From contig NZ_KI271858.1 in assembly GCF_000469465.1 (NCBI RefSeq), forward strand, positions 1-37,392: a stretch of 37,392 nt of DNA, in the 5' to 3' direction. This document shows, in pieces, positions 8,860 to 16,871 of this stretch (positions within the stretch are counted from its first letter, which is position 1; every line of letters starts with the position of its first letter). The notes beneath the pieces were generated by a model. That model did not search any database, was not told the origin of the DNA, and saw only the letters and a program-made list of their open reading frames with translations. Source of the DNA: Gemella bergeri ATCC 700627. GTDB lineage: Bacteria > Bacillota > Bacilli > Staphylococcales > Gemellaceae. Both the position numbers and the translations under genes were made by a program.

Positions 8860-9581
8860 TGACTGTATTATCAATAAAAAACTTAACTTATAGTTATCCA
8901 AATAATGATATATTAAAAAATATTAATATCCATGTTAACAGTGGAGAGATAGTTTCCATCCTTGGGGGAAGCGGTATCGGTAAAACAACTTTGTTTAATC
9001 TTATCGCCGGCATAATAGAACTTAGTCAAGGGGAAATAGCAATAGAAAATAACACTAACTTTAAAGGTAAAGTCAGTTATATGCTACAAAAAGATTTATT
9101 ACTCGAACATAAAACTGTTATCGGTAATATTATTCTTCCTTTACTAATAAAGAAAATTAAGAAAAAAGAGGCCGAAAAAGAAGCTATTGAAAATTTAAAA
9201 CTCTTTAATCTTTACGAATATAAAGACAAATATCCCAGCGAACTCAGCGGCGGTATGCGTCAACGTGTTGCACTTCTTAGAACTTATATGTTCAAACAGA
9301 AATTATTTTTACTGGATGAACCGTTTAGTGCTTTGGATGCAATTACCAAGATATCCCTTCACAGTTGGTTTTTAGATATTAGTCGTACTTTGAACTTGAC
9401 TACATTACTTATCACCCATGACATAGATGAGGCTATTGAGCTTAGTAACAGAATATATATCATTAAAAATAAACCGGGAGAAATAGTTTCTGAATTAACT
9501 ATTAATCTTGACAAGACTAAAGATAAAGACGAACAAAAACTGCAATACAAAAAAGAAATCTTAAACATTCTTGGGTTATAA
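8859..9581 (+). CDS. ABC transporter ATPase, thiamine precursor uptake
   Basis: Cytoplasmic ATPase of 240 residues that powers the transporter encoded just upstream. Motifs are the Walker A GGSGIGKTT (about 36-44), the signature LSGGMRQRVALLR and Walker B LFLLDEPFSALD, followed by the switch histidine in LLITHDIDEA. It belongs to the nitrate/taurine/ThiZ group. Its ATG overlaps the lipoprotein stop codon (TAATG). It is the last gene of the riboswitch operon; the intergenic repeat at 9583-9758 follows directly and may end the transcript. Confidence 0.92.
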   Translation: MTVLSIKNLTYSYPNNDILKNINIHVNSGEIVSILGGSGIGKTTLFNLIAGIIELSQGEIAIENNTNFKGKVSYMLQKDLLLEHKTVIGNIILPLLIKKIKKKEAEKEAIENLKLFNLYEYKDKYPSELSGGMRQRVALLRTYMFKQKLFLLDEPFSALDAITKISLHSWFLDISRTLNLTTLLITHDIDEAIELSNRIYIIKNKPGEIVSELTINLDKTKDKDEQKLQYKKEILNILGL

Positions 9582-9582
9582 A

Positions 9583-9758
9583 AGGTTGATCTAAAAGCTA
9601 CAAATTCAAATAGAATTTTCTTATTAGCGGTTGACCATAGCGGTTCATTGATTTTGATATTCGCTTTAAGGAGCTTCTTCAAAATCTAATGAGCCGTGCA
9701 GAGAGCGACTTATAAAATCTATTTCCAATGAAATCACGATTTTCAAGTCGCTTTCTCT
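9583..9758. repeat. Structured intergenic repeat, copy A
   Basis: About 176 bases that align along nearly their whole length with 15019-15187. Shared blocks include GATCTAAAAGC/GACCTAAAAGC, ATAGAATT, TATTAGYGGTTG, TTGATTT, TTCAAAAT and GAAATCACGATTTT. The 3' part folds into a nested hairpin: AGCGACTT (9704-9711) with AAGTCGCT (9745-9752), and an inner ATTTC-CAAT-GAAAT stem. The copy fills the gap between the convergent thiamine operon and the CLC gene and overlaps the CLC stop codon. No open frame is shared by the two copies. Confidence 0.75.
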
Positions 9759-10908
9759 ATTCATAAATACTGTATTTTCGGTTAATAAAATAAATAATTA
9801 ACGCAGGAAACGATGCTAAAAACATTAGCTTAATTCCAAACACTTCTAATACTAATAAAATCGGTGTTAAAAATGATTTTGTAGCAGATGAAAAAACTAA
9901 TGAGTACCCTATACCTGCTAAAATATAAATCGGTAATCCTAATGTTTCGGATAATACAACTCCCAAACTTGCACCTATCGCAAATAATGGAGTTACCTCT
10001 CCACCGCTAAAACCAACAGCTGTACATATTACTGTTAACAACAATTTCAAAATAAAATCATACCTTGTTATTTGATCGGTATCAAAAAAAGAAAAATTTA
10101 TTAAATTTGTCCCCAATGACGTATACCTAAATTGAGTTATAAAGCTGATAATTATAAATAACCCTATCAAAATCCAAGTAATAATTTTACTTATCCCTGT
10201 TATTTTTTTTAGAAATTTCTGAATAATCACAAACAACATTCCAACTAAAATAAAACATATACTTGCCATTACAATTTTTAAATACATTTCCAAGGTTATA
10301 TTTTTAAAACTAAAATCAGCAAAAACAAAAAACTTTTCTAAACCTAATAAATCTGACACCTTTGTAGCAGTAAAGGAAAATACTACGTAAGATACTAATT
10401 CGCATAAAAACACCCTTGTGATTTTTATTTTTTTTCTAGTTATCTCTAAGATAAAAAATAATGCTGCTAACGGCGTTTGAAATAACACAGAAAACCCACA
10501 AATCATACCCAATCTAATTAAATAACTGCATTGATCGGCACTAAATTTTTCATCTGCAAAATTTTTCCCAATCGTTCCGCCAAGCTGAACCGCAACACCT
10601 TCTCTTCCTACACTTACCCCTGTTAAATGTGCAAAAAATGTATTTATTACCAATAAAATCGGAAAATACCAACTTATTTTTTTAGTATTTGTCTGTATGC
10701 CGGTAATTAAATATTTCATTCCTATATCACCGGTTTTAAAATATCTATTACTATGTTTAGTAAATATCAATACAACCGGAGTTAAATAGATTAAATATTG
10801 ATAATAATTTTTTCCATACTCTATTAAAAATAATAATACTTGACCAAAGTATGAACAAGTTACACTTGTCAAAAAGACAATTATTAATGCTCTTATATAA
10901 AATTTCAA
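9757..10908 (-). CDS. CLC-family transporter, probable fluoride/proton antiporter (CLC-F type)
   Basis: A 383-residue membrane protein with about ten hydrophobic segments. It has the CLC gate motif as GREGV (101-105, Glu103) and, near the C-terminus, GFSGGEVTPLF (299-309). The EVTP sequence, and a methionine (Met64) 39 residues before the gating glutamate, are spaced like the methionine, glutamate and Val-Thr pair known from the CLC-F fluoride exporter of Enterococcus casseliflavus (recalled from the literature, not aligned). Export of fluoride is thus the best guess; a chloride transporter is the alternative. The start is TTG with AAAGGGG 12 bases upstream. No fluoride riboswitch is visible upstream. 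Confidence 0.75.
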   Translation of the reverse strand: MKFYIRALIIVFLTSVTCSYFGQVLLFLIEYGKNYYQYLIYLTPVVLIFTKHSNRYFKTGDIGMKYLITGIQTNTKKISWYFPILLVINTFFAHLTGVSVGREGVAVQLGGTIGKNFADEKFSADQCSYLIRLGMICGFSVLFQTPLAALFFILEITRKKIKITRVFLCELVSYVVFSFTATKVSDLLGLEKFFVFADFSFKNITLEMYLKIVMASICFILVGMLFVIIQKFLKKITGISKIITWILIGLFIIISFITQFRYTSLGTNLINFSFFDTDQITRYDFILKLLLTVICTAVGFSGGEVTPLFAIGASLGVVLSETLGLPIYILAGIGYSLVFSSATKSFLTPILLVLEVFGIKLMFLASFPALIIYFINRKYSIYE

Positions 10909-10994
10909 TTAAAATCAATACCCCTTTCTACTCAATTAATATTAAATTTTCTAAACCTTGTATATTTCTTTTTAATTTTTATGCTAAACTACCT

Positions 10995-11046
10995 AAAAAA
11001 GTGGAATAAAAAATCTTGATTTTATAAATCAATTTTACTATCCCAC
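10995..11046 (-). terminator. Terminator of the first yitT-like gene
   Basis: Long hairpin with arms 11001-11020 and 11028-11046 (GTGGGATA...TATTCCAC ends, with a few mismatches) followed on the minus strand by six T residues. It lies about 100 bases after the YitT stop codon and before the CLC gene. Confidence 0.8.
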
Positions 11047-11148
11047 TCTTGTAAATCTGTTAAACTTTTTATAAACTCGGTTAAAAAATATATTACAATT
11101 AATGCAATGCGTCCTATTTTATCACTTTTAAACCACTTAAATCGTTTT

Positions 11149-12054
11149 TTATTTCTTACTCTTCTTAAATTTTATTTTCTTAGGTTGATCAAAACTAAAT
11201 CCTTCCCCTATTACATCGTGAACTTCGGTAATAGTTAAAAATGCGTTTGGATCTATTTCATATACCAATGACTTTAATCTACCTATCTCCGTTCTTGCAA
11301 CAACACAATAACCTATATTCATATCTTGGCGTGAGTAACTACCTTGACCTTTTAAAAATGTTAACCCACGTTTCATATCTGTATTGATTTTTTCTGTTAT
11401 TTCATCTATTTTTTTAGACATTATCATAACACCTTTACCCGGAACTCCACCTTCAACAAAAACATCAATTAACTTAGTGCTAATGTAAACATAAATTAAA
11501 GTATATAAAATTGCAGGATAACTTTTTAATGCCATAAAGTTTAGGAGCAAAATTACTCCGTCTATTATTTGGATAACTCTGCCCACAGAAATACCAAAAT
11601 GCAACTGAATAATTTTAGCTATAATATCGACACCACCGGTAGTACCACCAAAAACAAAAACAGTACCTAACCCAACACCTGCTATAATTCCACCAAAAAC
11701 AGCAGCTAACAATCTATCTCCACCAATATCTATTACAACATGATAATTTTCAAAAATATTTATCCAAAGTGTCAACATAATAATACCATAAATCGTATAA
11801 ATCATTGTTTTTTTATCCAACATTTTATACCCCAATACTAATAATGGAATATTTATCAGCAAAGTCCCATATGATACCGGAAATCCAAAGGCATACCATA
11901 AAAATAATGCTATTCCGGCTCCGCCGCCTTCTGCAAGATGATTCGGTACATTAAAATGTAAAAGTGCAAAAGAATACACTGCACATCCGAGCATAATAAA
12001 AAATAATTCTTTTGCAATTCTTTTTTTATTAACTACCTTTTTTTCTTGTTTCAT
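11149..12054 (-). CDS. YitT family membrane protein (DUF161/DUF2179), copy 1
   Basis: A 301-residue protein with about five N-terminal transmembrane segments, including the family pattern HFNVPNHLAEGGGAGIALFLWYAFG and VFGGTTGGVDIIAKI, and a soluble C-terminal DUF2179 domain (MIMSKKIDEITEKI..GRGLTFLKGQGSYS-like, ending VHDVIGEGF). The family is widespread in Firmicutes with no settled function; transport or export has been proposed. A second, quite different member is encoded at 16872-17750. Monocistronic, with its own terminator. The C-terminus ends in a lysine-rich tail. Confidence 0.92.
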   Translation of the reverse strand: MKQEKKVVNKKRIAKELFFIMLGCAVYSFALLHFNVPNHLAEGGGAGIALFLWYAFGFPVSYGTLLINIPLLVLGYKMLDKKTMIYTIYGIIMLTLWINIFENYHVVIDIGGDRLLAAVFGGIIAGVGLGTVFVFGGTTGGVDIIAKIIQLHFGISVGRVIQIIDGVILLLNFMALKSYPAILYTLIYVYISTKLIDVFVEGGVPGKGVMIMSKKIDEITEKINTDMKRGLTFLKGQGSYSRQDMNIGYCVVARTEIGRLKSLVYEIDPNAFLTITEVHDVIGEGFSFDQPKKIKFKKSKK

Positions 12055-12165
12055 AACAACCTCCCGAAAATATTAATCACATAATAATTATATCAATATA
12101 TTTTTTAAAAAACAATATTCTTCAAAAAATATTTTTGAATTACCGAAAAAAATCTTATATTTTTT

Positions 12166-12194
12166 TAGACATTCTCAACATTTTATACTATAAT
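12166..12194 (+). promoter_or_regulatory. Promoter of the phosphatidylserine synthase gene
   Basis: TAGACA (12166-12171), a 17-base spacer and TATAAT (12189-12194), about 30 bases upstream of the ATG at 12224, which has a GGAGGG ribosome site. Confidence 0.65.
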
Positions 12195-12223
12195 TATATG
12201 TATCAATATTGGAGGGATAAGTC

Positions 12224-12742
12224 ATGAATAAAAATTTCATACCGAATTATCTTACCCTTGGAAATATATTCTGTGGTTTTACTTCTATATTAACCACTAT
12301 TCATGGGTATTATATATGGTCTAGTGTCTTTATTTTTTTAGCAATGCTTGCTGATAGATACGATGGTATCGTTGCAAGAAAATTAGGTGTTTTTTCTGAT
12401 CTTGGAAAAGAATTAGATTCTTTATGCGATGTTGTGAGTTTTGGTGTTGCCCCAGCAGTTCTTGTTTTTGAAAAATTTGTAACAATTGATAAACCTTCTA
12501 TTTCCTTAATGGTTATTGTCGCTGTTATTTGTGGAATTTTTGCATGTTGTGGTGCTTATCGCCTAGCAAGATTCAACGTTACTACGATGAAAAAAGGTTT
12601 TTATCAAGGTGTCCCTATTACGACATGCGGAACTATTTTGGCTATCATATCATTATTCGGATTACCTAGTATTATAATGCTGATACTTACTCTTTTAGGT
12701 TCTTACTTAATGGTAAGCAGTATAAAAATTAAAAAAATATAA
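12224..12742 (+). CDS. pssA: CDP-diacylglycerol--serine O-phosphatidyltransferase
   Basis: Membrane enzyme that makes phosphatidylserine from CDP-diacylglycerol and L-serine, the precursor of phosphatidylethanolamine. The 172 residues include the complete CDP-alcohol phosphotransferase motif: D47-G48, A51-R52, G61, D65 and D69. The N-terminal NKNFIPNYLTLGNIFCGF is typical of PssA. The rest is hydrophobic helices. No phosphatidylserine decarboxylase gene lies beside it, so the fate of the product is not seen here. Monocistronic, with a bidirectional terminator after it. Confidence 0.93.
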   Translation: MNKNFIPNYLTLGNIFCGFTSILTTIHGYYIWSSVFIFLAMLADRYDGIVARKLGVFSDLGKELDSLCDVVSFGVAPAVLVFEKFVTIDKPSISLMVIVAVICGIFACCGAYRLARFNVTTMKKGFYQGVPITTCGTILAIISLFGLPSIIMLILTLLGSYLMVSSIKIKKI

Positions 12743-12745
12743 CTT

Positions 12746-12785
12746 AAAAATTAAACTCAGAAATTAATCTGAGTTTTTAATTTTT
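12746..12785. terminator. Bidirectional terminator between pssA and the hydrolase gene
   Basis: Perfect core AAACTCAGA/TCTGAGTTT with a short loop, flanked by A-run and T-run on the two sides (12746-12761 and 12768-12785), so it can serve both convergent genes. Confidence 0.85.
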
Positions 12786-12840
12786 ATTAAACAAAATCAA
12801 ATTGCATGAACAAAATAAAGCATACTTATCAAATTTAATT

Positions 12841-13605
12841 TTACTCCAAGCAACTGCTAATTACTTCAACTAAACCATTAGGATTATCCCATGCCATAGA
12901 GTGTCCTGCGTTAGAAACTATTTTAACAACAATTCCATTCTTTGGCAACTCCTCTAAATCGTCATTCGGCAGAGTTTTTTCTCCGAAAATAAAATATTTC
13001 GGTATTGAAAAGCTATAAAACATCTTTCGCCAAGACACTTCCCTATCACTAACTGCATCTTTTGAGATTTGATATGCTGCTTCCGGTAGCCAGTTTTTAA
13101 GTGTTGCCGCCCACATTGTATTTTTACCGCTTTCACACAACTCTATCAATCCTTTTAGTCTTTTTTGGTAATCTTCCTCTGTATATTGTGCTACCGCCCA
13201 ACTACTACGCCCTTTTTTTGCAGGATCTAAATTAGGTTCTGTTAAAATAAGTTTTTCTATTTTTTCTTGGCACAAGGAACATAATTCTATTGAAATAGCT
13301 CCTCCCAAGCTATGCCCAAAAAGTATAACCTTGTCTAAATTCAAATCTTCCAAAAATTCACTTAAATATTGTGCATGATTTTTCACATTATACACAAAGT
13401 TCAGTGGTTTATCGCTGTATCCGGCTCCCAATAAATCAATTAAAATCTTTCTATGCCCCAAAAATTTTTTATTTGCCGCTATTTCAACATAATCAAATGA
13501 TCCGGCACAACCCAAACCATGAATAAATATTATAGGTGTTTGTTCCCCCGGAAAATCATTATACCTAATTTTATAATTTCTATTTCTTAATTGATATTCT
13601 TTCAT
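12841..13605 (-). CDS. Alpha/beta hydrolase
   Basis: A 254-residue cytoplasmic hydrolase. Visible are the oxyanion region FIHGLGCAG (about 28-36), the nucleophile elbow GHSLGG with Ser99, and the catalytic histidine in NAGHSMAWDNP (His235). An acid residue probably lies in the TLPNDDLEEL stretch. There is no signal peptide. The substrate cannot be told from the sequence; relatives act on esters, lactones or peptides. It is alone in its orientation between pssA and the FemX-like gene. Confidence 0.88.
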   Translation of the reverse strand: MKEYQLRNRNYKIRYNDFPGEQTPIIFIHGLGCAGSFDYVEIAANKKFLGHRKILIDLLGAGYSDKPLNFVYNVKNHAQYLSEFLEDLNLDKVILFGHSLGGAISIELCSLCQEKIEKLILTEPNLDPAKKGRSSWAVAQYTEEDYQKRLKGLIELCESGKNTMWAATLKNWLPEAAYQISKDAVSDREVSWRKMFYSFSIPKYFIFGEKTLPNDDLEELPKNGIVVKIVSNAGHSMAWDNPNGLVEVISSCLE

Positions 13606-13705
13606 AAGTATATTCCCCCATACCTTTTTTATTTTATTATATCATTTATTTACCTCTTCTTCATTTCCTAAATGGTTATTTCTTTTTTTTTCGGTGTATT
13701 TATTA

Positions 13706-13711
13706 TATAAT
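13706..13711 (+). promoter_or_regulatory. -10 element of the FemX-like gene
   Basis: A perfect TATAAT at 13706-13711. It would place the start of the mRNA near 13718, downstream of which the AAGGAG site and ATG 13749 lie. This supports ATG 13749 over the in-frame ATG at 13719. A clear -35 is missing. Confidence 0.5.
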
Positions 13712-13748
13712 CGTATAGATGTTAAAAAATTACATAAGGAGTTTTCTA

Positions 13749-14999
13749 ATGATATTTACCGAAATTAGTAATGATGAATTAAGAAATTTTCAACAAGAAA
13801 ATAACAAACGTTATTTATTTTCACAATCCTTTGACTTTGCTAATGTATTAAAAACCAAAAAACAAAATTATAAAATATTAGCCGTTAAAGACAACAATAA
13901 GATACTTGCTTATGGAGTATTTATCTATTTTCGATATAAAAAATATTTTTATAAAGTTACAGCGCAACATGGACCAATTATGGATTATTCTAATACAAAA
14001 TTGGTTAAATTTTATTTTGAACAATTAAAAAAATATTATACAAAAAACCTAAGAGTTTTATGTGTTAGAGTAAATCCATTTTTAAATGAAAAAATTTATA
14101 ACGATGTTAAATTTATTGAGTATAATGAGGAAGCTGTTTCTACAGATAATATTCTAACATCTTTTGATTACAAAGCACTTAACGATGATTTATTTACAAA
14201 TCCGACATTAGCACCTCGTTGCCTTTACTCAACTGAATTAAAACCAGACTTAACTACAGATAACCTTATAAAAAATATCTCTACAATGGCTAAGCGTTCA
14301 ATTAACAAAGCTCTTAAAGAAAATATTATTGTTAAAGAAATTGATATTTTTGATAACTATTATTCAAAAATATTTGATAATATAAATAAAAATACTGAAA
14401 AAAGAATAAATTTCGAAGTAAGAGATAGTACCTATTTCAAAATTTTAAAAAAAATTTTAAAAGACAAACTTCATTTAATGGTTTCTTATTTAGATTGTGA
14501 TTTACTTATTTCTAACCTAGAGAAAGAGAATTTATCTATTATTAATGATAAAAGTAATTTAGTAGAAAAGTTAAATAGCAAAAAAATAAATAGAGATAAA
14601 ACTTTAAACAAAATAGCGAAGTTAGAAGAATCTATTATCTTTAATAATAATAAAATATCAAAAATAACAGACCTTAAAAATATTTACGGAAATATAATTT
14701 ATCTATCTTGTGCAAGTTTTATTGAATCAAATCAAGACTTTATATACTTTTCCGGTGGTATGATAAAAGAATTATCTAAATTTAACGGTACATATGCTAT
14801 TATGTATGAAATGCTTAAATATGCTATCGAAAGAAATTTTAAGTATTTTAACTTCTATGGTACTTCTAAAGATTTCGATTCTGAAGATGCAGCCGATTAT
14901 AGCGTACTTCAATTCAAACGTAATTTTAACGGTAATATTGAATATTTTATGGATAATTATGAAATTCGTAATGCTATTGGAAAAATTTGGAAAATATAA
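13749..14999 (+). CDS. FemX/MurM-like peptidoglycan bridge aminoacyltransferase
   Basis: Cytoplasmic enzyme of the FemABX family that adds amino acids from aminoacyl-tRNA to the lysine side chain of lipid II, building the interpeptide bridge. The 416-residue protein has the FemAB double acetyltransferase-type fold and a long charged coiled-coil arm at about 245-310 (NLEKENLSIINDKSN onward), as in tRNA-contacting family members. The C-terminal FNFYGTSKDF...VLQFKRNF is characteristic. The start at 13749 has AAGGAG seven bases upstream. It is monocistronic and ends close to repeat copy B. Whether it adds Gly, Ala or Ser cannot be told. Confidence 0.88.
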   Translation: MIFTEISNDELRNFQQENNKRYLFSQSFDFANVLKTKKQNYKILAVKDNNKILAYGVFIYFRYKKYFYKVTAQHGPIMDYSNTKLVKFYFEQLKKYYTKNLRVLCVRVNPFLNEKIYNDVKFIEYNEEAVSTDNILTSFDYKALNDDLFTNPTLAPRCLYSTELKPDLTTDNLIKNISTMAKRSINKALKENIIVKEIDIFDNYYSKIFDNINKNTEKRINFEVRDSTYFKILKKILKDKLHLMVSYLDCDLLISNLEKENLSIINDKSNLVEKLNSKKINRDKTLNKIAKLEESIIFNNNKISKITDLKNIYGNIIYLSCASFIESNQDFIYFSGGMIKELSKFNGTYAIMYEMLKYAIERNFKYFNFYGTSKDFDSEDAADYSVLQFKRNFNGNIEYFMDNYEIRNAIGKIWKI

Positions 15000-15018
15000 A
15001 ATTTATAGTAAAAAGAAA

Positions 15019-15187
15019 CAGGATTGACCTAAAAGCCGAAAATTATAATAGAATTCGTCTATTAGTGGTTGTTGATTTAAATAGACTTTAAAAAACTTTT
15101 TCAAAATTTAATAAAAATATGTAGGAGCGACTTAACAAAATTGATTTCTAACGAAATCACGATTTTATCAAGTCACTCCTGTTTTTT
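15019..15187. repeat. Structured intergenic repeat, copy B
   Basis: About 165 bases related to copy A at 9583-9758. Its ends are imperfect inverted repeats: CAGGATTGACCTAA at the left and, read on the other strand, CAGGAGTGACTTGA at the right. The 3' half is a nested hairpin: AGGAGCGACTT (15123-15133) with AAGTCACTCCT (15170-15180) and an inner GATTTC-TAAC-GAAATC stem. The outer mismatch becomes a G-U pair if the minus strand is the RNA. A T-run follows on the plus strand, so this copy probably ends the FemX-like transcript. Confidence 0.75.
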
Positions 15188-15386
15188 AAATATCTACAGT
15201 GCAATAGTTACCTTATTAATATTTTTTTCATATTCATTCTTTCTTTTATATATGTTAAAACAGCTAAATTTAATTGGTATCTATCAATAATTGTAGGATT
15301 ATTTTGGCTACCGATTACCATAATATATCTAAATGAAAATTGTTATAATCAAAATTAATATATTTTATCACCTGTTTAATATTCTC
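15188..15386. other. AT-rich gap after repeat copy B, possible decayed membrane ORF
   Basis: No intact gene. Two short stretches in different plus-strand frames read as hydrophobic peptides (SAIVTLLIFFSYSFF at about 15200-15245, then WYLSIIVGLFWLPITIIYL at about 15280-15335, stop at about 15358). They could be one small two-helix membrane gene broken by a frameshift, or chance in AT-rich DNA. Confidence 0.25.
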
Positions 15387-16565
15387 TTAAATTTCAATAT
15401 TAAGACGATCTTTTATAGCTTTAACGGTTTTTTTGTAGTTATCTAAAAAGAAAGTATCTATATCGCTATCAAGAATTAAAAGTTTATCTTTAAACCCATC
15501 CTGCTCAAGTAATTCAATAAGATGATTTGTGAAACCGTCACGAATATCTTGGCTTGCCATAGTCATATCACGAAAACCGTCATTAACATAAGCTGATTTC
15601 GGTGGAATAAGAACAATAAGATCCCATTTTTCTTTTGAGATAGCCACCTTATATGATAATTTAAGTGCTTGATATTCTTCTTCCGAGATAACACCTTTAA
15701 GATAGTAATCTACGTAAGCCATAGTCACGGTAGCATTAGTATCTACAAATACAATACCTGAGTGGCTACCACTATCAATAACATTTGAAGTCTGTTCATT
15801 CTGATTAGCAAAAAGACGAATATAATCATTAGTGTCCAGTTCATCATCACGAACATTATAAACTTCCTGATAATGACGTGCATATTCAAGAGATATTGGA
15901 GCATTAAAAACACGCCCAAGATCTTTTATAAGTGTTGTTTTACCGCCTGATGCAGAACCTACAACCAACACTTTTTTTGTAAAATGACGTCGAAAAGGCA
16001 TAGTAATATAACGCCAATAAACTAGGGGATTTTTACGAATTTCAGTTCCGGATACCGGAACTAAAGTACGATCAATAATTGTAATTGCTACTTCTTTTTC
16101 TCTAATTTTACCAAAATCATTAATTTGATCCTTAACAACACAATACTCATTAGCAAATACCTTTTTAAAATAACTAAGCAAAGGTTTTTGGTAATCTTCT
16201 TCTCCCACATAAAATGTCATTTCTTCAAATTGATAATCAGTATTGTCCTTAATAAGTTTATGAAGAGTTTTAAGCCAAGGCTCCCACCCGTTTGGATAAG
16301 CTAACATACCTTCTTCATCAAGTTTATCTACTACTACAAGTTCATCATCATGAAAAACTTCTCTAACATAACGAAAACGGCGATTAAGATGAAGACCATC
16401 ACGTGTTCCACGATCTTCTTCAGTATTTGTTCCTGAAACAATAATTAAAACCCCATCATTTTCCCGTTTTGCTTTTGTTATAAAATCTACATGCCCTGTG
16501 TGCATTGGGGCAAAAGTTCCAAATACTACTGCTAATTTCTTTATTTTTAATAATTTATGCTTCAT
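15387..16565 (-). CDS. nadR: NadR-type bifunctional NMN adenylyltransferase / ribosylnicotinamide kinase
   Basis: Cytoplasmic NAD salvage enzyme. Residues about 10-190 are a nucleotidyltransferase with GTFAPMHTGH (16-25) and VSGTEIRKNP (171-180). Residues about 195-392 are a P-loop kinase with GSASGGKTT (203-211) that phosphorylates nicotinamide riboside. The N-terminal helix-turn-helix of the enterobacterial repressor form is absent, so this is an enzyme and not a regulator. Length is 392 residues. AGAGGA lies about ten bases upstream of the ATG. No PnuC-type transporter gene is in the window. Monocistronic. Confidence 0.93.
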   Translation of the reverse strand: MKHKLLKIKKLAVVFGTFAPMHTGHVDFITKAKRENDGVLIIVSGTNTEEDRGTRDGLHLNRRFRYVREVFHDDELVVVDKLDEEGMLAYPNGWEPWLKTLHKLIKDNTDYQFEEMTFYVGEEDYQKPLLSYFKKVFANEYCVVKDQINDFGKIREKEVAITIIDRTLVPVSGTEIRKNPLVYWRYITMPFRRHFTKKVLVVGSASGGKTTLIKDLGRVFNAPISLEYARHYQEVYNVRDDELDTNDYIRLFANQNEQTSNVIDSGSHSGIVFVDTNATVTMAYVDYYLKGVISEEEYQALKLSYKVAISKEKWDLIVLIPPKSAYVNDGFRDMTMASQDIRDGFTNHLIELLEQDGFKDKLLILDSDIDTFFLDNYKKTVKAIKDRLNIEI

Positions 16566-16871
16566 TTTTTACATTCCTCTTAACATATTAACATACTTTT
16601 AATAAATTCCATAAACTGATTTATATTTTAAAAGTTTATTAATCATTTTCTCTAATTCTTTTGTAAAAGTTTAATTTTATTTCAGATACTATTTTTATTA
16701 TAAAGCACCCCTAAAGTTAATTCTTTTCTTAATCTAACTTTCGAGGTACTTTATTTTAGGTATTTCTTTCTAAATTAAGAATATTTATATTTATTATAAT
16801 ACATTTTTCATTATCTTAATCAGAACTTTATATTGGATACAAATTATAGTTTCCTCGTACTAACTATATTT
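16566..16871. other. Non-coding gap upstream of nadR
   Basis: About 300 AT-rich bases with no gene. On the minus strand there is an inverted repeat AAAGTTA/TAACTTT (about 16707-16742) followed by AGGGGTGCTT, which faintly recalls the 5' end of a THI element, but the rest of that riboswitch is not there. This stretch should contain the nadR promoter; I could not place it with confidence. Confidence 0.4.

Noticed and set aside
9359-9682. 107-codon minus-strand ORF spanning the end of the ATPase gene and repeat copy A
   Set aside because: Antisense shadow of the ATPase gene; copy B of the repeat does not keep the frame.
16700-16760. AGGGGTGCTT after an inverted repeat upstream of nadR, as a second TPP riboswitch
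   Set aside because: The CTGAGA and GAACCTGAT cores are missing; only a faint resemblance of the 5' end remains.
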